Source: an uncultured Planctomycetaceae bacterium (GTDB taxonomy: Bacteria > Planctomycetota > Planctomycetia > Pirellulales > Thermoguttaceae). From it: a DNA stretch of 45,725 nt. This document shows positions 43,471 to 45,725 of the stretch, piece after piece. The stretch lies in contig CAMJTU010000033.1 in the NCBI GenBank assembly GCA_946408825.1, positions 1-45,725 of the forward strand, read 5' to 3'. A program made the position numbers and the translations under genes. Below the pieces are notes generated by a model. That model made no database searches, was not told the origin of the DNA, and worked only from the letters and a program-made list of their open reading frames with translations. The first letter of the stretch is position 1. Each line of letters starts with the position of its first letter.

Positions 43471-43860
43471 TTATACTGGGAAGTCGCAGTCGGGTTCTTC
43501 GGCGAGGAAATCGCCGGTGAGCACGTAGGCTCTTGATCGGCTGCCGCCGCAGACTGTTCGGAACTTGCACTTTCCGCAGCGTCCTTTGAATAGCTCCGGA
43601 TTGCGCAGCGCCGTGAAGACGGGGCTGTTCTGATAGACGTCGACGACGGAATCTTGAGGGAAACGCCCGCAACAGATCGGAAGGAAGCCCGCCGGATAGA
43701 GTTCGCCGTTATGCCCCGCGAACATGATCCCACGTCCGTCGATGACGCCGAGGGGCGCCCGAGAACGCGATCCCTGACCGACTTCCGCGACGCCGTCGCT
43801 TTCTTTCTTATCGCCAATTTCGATCGACTGCGGCGCCGTTTTCATCGAGGCGGCGAACGC
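43471..43860 (-). pseudogene. C-terminal SPASM remnant of an AhbD/NirJ-like radical SAM gene
   Basis: The minus-strand frame ending at 43471 encodes an intact C-terminal SPASM region: GRGIMFAGHNGELYPAGFLP, then FPQDSVVDVYQNSPVFTALRNPELFKGRCGKCKFRTVCGGSRSRAY and FLAEEPDCDFP. This is the cysteine pattern that binds an auxiliary iron-sulfur cluster in TIGR04053/AhbD-type haem-related radical SAM proteins, and the block SRSRAYVLTGD is characteristic. The radical SAM core with CxxxCxxC is absent upstream: reading back past about 43860 the frame runs antisense through a PepSY-TM fragment. The 5' part of the gene has been lost or replaced. The left boundary of homology, near MKTAPQ, is approximate. 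Confidence 0.7.
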
Positions 43861-43917
43861 GGATTTCGGGAACGACGGCCTGTGCTTGGGCGCCGCGAGC
43901 GGGTCGCCGCCGCGCTT

Positions 43918-44400
43918 ATGATGAACTCCGCGTTTACTTGCGAGAAAGTTCTCGACAAAACGACGCCTCTTGACGCGATCTTTGAGGAACAGCAAAAACT
44001 GACGCCCAACGCGAAGGGGTATGAGATTGTCGTGCCCGTCGCCGGAACGGATCGCGCTGTGACGATGGCGAAATCCGGTTCTTTCGCGGGGTTCTGCAAG
44101 CCTGACGTTTATTATTGGGATCAGTATACGGGCAAGCGACTCGGCGTTTCGTCGTGTGACGATCTTTCGTTTGCCGAACAGTTCCGGTCGCTGATCGTCC
44201 CGTTCCACACAGGGAAAATATTCGGCGCGGCGTCGCGTTACGTTCTTTTCCTCGCGTGTTTGATCGGGGTCGTTCTTTGCATAACGGGCTATACGACGAC
44301 GGCGCATCGATATGTCGCGAAGGATCAGGCGCGACGAAGAAAACTCGCACGAGAAGCGGAAGAAGCGGCGAAGGCGCAAGAAAAGAGCGAGCGCCCCTAG
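43918..44400 (+). pseudogene. C-terminal remnant of a second PepSY-TM gene
   Basis: From the ATG pair at 43918 the plus frame encodes 160 residues matching the last part of the intact PepSY-TM protein: LDAIFEEQQKLTP, GYEIVVP, GTDRAV, FCKPDVYYWDQYTG, FRSLIVPFHTGKIFGAASRYVLFLACLIGVVL and GY, plus a charged tail. The first 300 residues, with three membrane segments, are missing. The frame is open further upstream but that sequence is antisense to the SPASM remnant. It may be a dead fragment, or a short one-segment membrane protein if translated; no ribosome site is obvious at 43918. Confidence 0.7.
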
Positions 44401-44420
44401 GAGAAGAAGACAAAGCGCTC

Positions 44421-44449
44421 TTTACGCCGCTTTCTGAAATGTGTAGAAT
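44421..44449 (+). promoter_or_regulatory. Candidate promoter for the Cys-rich gene
   Basis: TTTACG at 44421-44426, 17 bp, TAGAAT at 44444-44449, 27 bp before the start codon. Confidence 0.45.
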
Positions 44450-44475
44450 CGCGGCGCGACGGCTTGGAGAAGAGA

Positions 44476-45060
44476 ATGGAAAGACGTAGAATCCGACAGA
44501 GACGAACGCCGCTAGGCGTTCTCGCGGGCATGGAGGGAGTCAAAGCGTTGACGACGTTCTGTCTGTTGGTCTACGCCGTCGTCCCTCCGTTCGTCTTCTG
44601 CAACTGCTCGGGGCGTTGTTTTGCGGGGGCGCGAACCGTTGTGGAGAACGTCGCCGACGCTTCAAGCGAGTTTGAATCGAGCAAAGCGTTGCGTAACGTG
44701 GAGACGTCACGTTGTTGCGGTCATTGCGCGACGCGTCAGGCGTCTGGCGTAACGCCGCCGACGTCGCATAGCAAATCTCTCGGCGACGCGTGCGGTTGTC
44801 GCAAAGAATGCGGCGCCGCGAAGTCTTTCGGTAAGAACGGATCTTCCAGAAAAAATTGCTGCGAGCAATTCTTTAAAAAATCCGCAAAGGCGGTCGACGC
44901 GACCGGTCTCTCGTTGACGGCGTTCGTTAAGGCGATCGCGTGGTCTTCGCATTTCGACGTCGCGGCGGTCGAACTTGGCGCCGACGAAAATCTCTTTCAT
45001 CCGTCGGCGGAACCGCCGCCGTTAAATCTCCGCCTCCTGTTCTGCGTGTTTCTCAATTGA
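44476..45060 (+). CDS. Cys-rich exported or anchored protein of unknown function
   Basis: 194 residues from the ATG at 44476, with GGAG at 44466-44469 in front. A hydrophobic segment near residues 22-42 (ALTTFCLLVYAVVPPFVF) after a basic start could be a signal or anchor. It is rich in Cys: CNCSGRC, CCGHC, CGCRKEC and NCCEQF follow in the middle, with Lys/Ser-rich linkers. The C-terminus ends in PPPLNLRLLFCVFLN, resembling small proteins encoded near copper-resistance genes, whose ends read PP-x-D-L. That similarity is a memory-based impression. Metal binding is plausible from the Cys spacing and from the metallothionein-like gene 135 bp downstream. I cannot name a family. Confidence 0.7.
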   Translation: MERRRIRQRRTPLGVLAGMEGVKALTTFCLLVYAVVPPFVFCNCSGRCFAGARTVVENVADASSEFESSKALRNVETSRCCGHCATRQASGVTPPTSHSKSLGDACGCRKECGAAKSFGKNGSSRKNCCEQFFKKSAKAVDATGLSLTAFVKAIAWSSHFDVAAVELGADENLFHPSAEPPPLNLRLLFCVFLN

Positions 45061-45195
45061 TTCCGACGACCTCTTCAAGCTCGTCGTGAATTCGGACGCG
45101 AGCGCGTTGCGTTTCGCGCGTCGATCATGACGGCATGCAGACGGTTGCGTATGGTTTGAATTGAAGTCATTCCCGCTTAGAATCGGAGGAAATCT

Positions 45196-45725
45196 ATGTC
45201 TAGTAAGAAATTCGGCGTTGTTTTCGCGGCGTTGACGGCGTTCAGCCTCTGCTTTGCCGCTTTTGCCGCTCAACAGAAATCGAGCGTCGCCGACGAAGCC
45301 TGCTCCTGCGCGTGCGAAGCTCAGGCGAATAATTGCGCATGCGACGCTAAAGCCGACGCCTGCGGTTGCGACGCCAAGGCGGAGTCTTGCAGTTGCGAGT
45401 CGAAAACCGACGCGTGCAAATGCGAGAACGAGTGCAAGTGTGAGTCGAAACCTTGTAAATGCTGCAAGTGTGAAGGCGAATGCAAGTGTGAGGGCGGTTG
45501 CAAAGCGCTGAAGTGCGAAGGCGAATGCAAGTGTGAGTCGAAGCCTTGTAAATGTTGCAAGTGCGAAGGCGAATGCAAGTGCGAGAACGGTTGCAAATGC
45601 TGCAAATGCGAGGGCGAGTGCAAGTGTGAGTCGAAGCCTTGCAAATGCTGCAAGTGTGAAGGCGGATGCCAGTGCGAGAACGGTTGCAAATGCTGCAAAT
45701 GCGAGGGCGAGTGCAAGTGTGAGTC
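45196..45725 (+). CDS. Exported metallothionein-like Cys-repeat protein (runs off the right edge)
   Basis: The ATG at 45196 follows GGAGGA by 5 bp. At least 176 codons are visible and the frame is still open at the end. Residues 1-24 form a signal peptide (VVFAALTAFSLCFAAFA). Then Cys-x-Cys pairs dominate: CSCAC, CACD, CGCD, CSCE, followed by 15/16-residue units such as KPCKCCKCEGECKCE and NGCKCCKCEGECKCES. About 47 Cys occur in some 152 residues after the signal, roughly 31%, with Lys and Glu as the other main residues and very few aromatics. This composition is metallothionein-like and suggests binding of soft metals (Cu, Zn, Cd) or of iron-sulfur-like clusters, outside the cytoplasm. The units match nothing I can name. 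Overlapping frames on both strands are shadows of this gene. Confidence 0.8.
   Translation, partial: MSSKKFGVVFAALTAFSLCFAAFAAQQKSSVADEACSCACEAQANNCACDAKADACGCDAKAESCSCESKTDACKCENECKCESKPCKCCKCEGECKCEGGCKALKCEGECKCESKPCKCCKCEGECKCENGCKCCKCEGECKCESKPCKCCKCEGGCQCENGCKCCKCEGECKCE
45448..45725 (+). repeat. 93-bp tandem repeat, three units and continuing
   Basis: Units starting at 45448, 45541 and 45634 each encode a 31-residue KPC.../NGC... pair. Units 1 and 2 differ mainly at GGCKAL versus NGCKCC, unit 3 at GGCQ. The array is truncated by the window end, so its full length is unknown. Confidence 0.9.

Noticed and set aside
43654..43917. Extension of the second PepSY-TM fragment upstream of 43918
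   Set aside because: This part is antisense to the SPASM-encoding sequence, which is the recognisable one, so the open frame is accidental.
45254..45716. Plus-frame Arg/Ala-rich and minus-frame His/Ser/Leu repeat open frames at the right edge
   Set aside because: Both are shadows of the Cys-repeat gene: the periodic DNA repeats force repeats in every frame, and only the Cys frame has a signal peptide and GGAGGA ribosome site.
1..45725. CRISPR arrays, tRNA, rRNA, insertion sequences
   Set aside because: No regularly spaced short repeats with unique spacers, no cloverleaf or rRNA-like segments and no transposase frame were visible on reading both strands.

Overview
The window looks like chromosome of a member of the Planctomycetota. 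The evidence is a 3,727-codon protein with an N-terminal LEERQMLSL motif (the LEPR-XLL type signature of very large planctomycete surface proteins), an unusually long SecA, an EF-hand protein and a SUMF1-fold protein of kinds common in that phylum, and strongly biased codons (GCG, GAC, ACG) with moderately high GC. No rRNA, tRNA, CRISPR array or transposase was seen. Assignment below phylum is not supported by what I can read.

Layout. 1-4130: three tandem paralogous alpha/beta hydrolases (esterase/lipase type), the middle one with a shortened membrane anchor. 4151-7456: a bidirectional terminator, a minus-strand GspE/PilB ATPase, then divergent promoters and a secreted EF-hand protein. 7510-8349: a secreted SUMF1-fold protein lacking the catalytic cysteines of true formylglycine-generating enzymes. 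8565-11629: an accessory islet of two minus-strand toxin-antitoxin-like modules, AbiEi/AbiEii and DUF3791/DUF3990/small protein. The islet is punctuated by three related palindromes that share a CAGACGCGTCTG-type core and flanking words. 11671-12768: TraB/GumN family protein. 13514-24697: the giant protein, with about 18 repeats of a VVVW-type motif, an embedded trypsin-like protease domain with its triad, two Asn tracts and a C-terminal Gly/Asp-rich repeat zone.

24934-32032: housekeeping genes secA and gyrA, each with a recognisable promoter; gyrA carries Ala and Pro at the two main quinolone-contact positions. 32182-34417: a MacB/FtsX-type permease with a His/Glu-rich loop but no adjacent ATPase, followed by a membrane protein with a DUF3299-like domain. 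34515-35609: NAD-type isocitrate dehydrogenase family.

35728-41802: eight consecutive DUF805 membrane proteins, seven of them fused to an N-terminal zinc ribbon and six of those sharing an NP[FY]-type linker motif. 41938-44400: a PepSY-TM protein, then a composite scar in which the C-terminal SPASM end of a radical SAM gene (minus) abuts the C-terminal end of a second PepSY-TM copy (plus). 44476-45725: a cysteine-rich small protein and, running off the right edge, an exported metallothionein-like protein built of 93-bp tandem repeats with about 31% Cys.

The right-hand third (His-rich permease, zinc ribbons, PepSY-TM protein, two Cys-rich proteins) suggests envelope or metal homeostasis as a shared theme, but that is inference from context.
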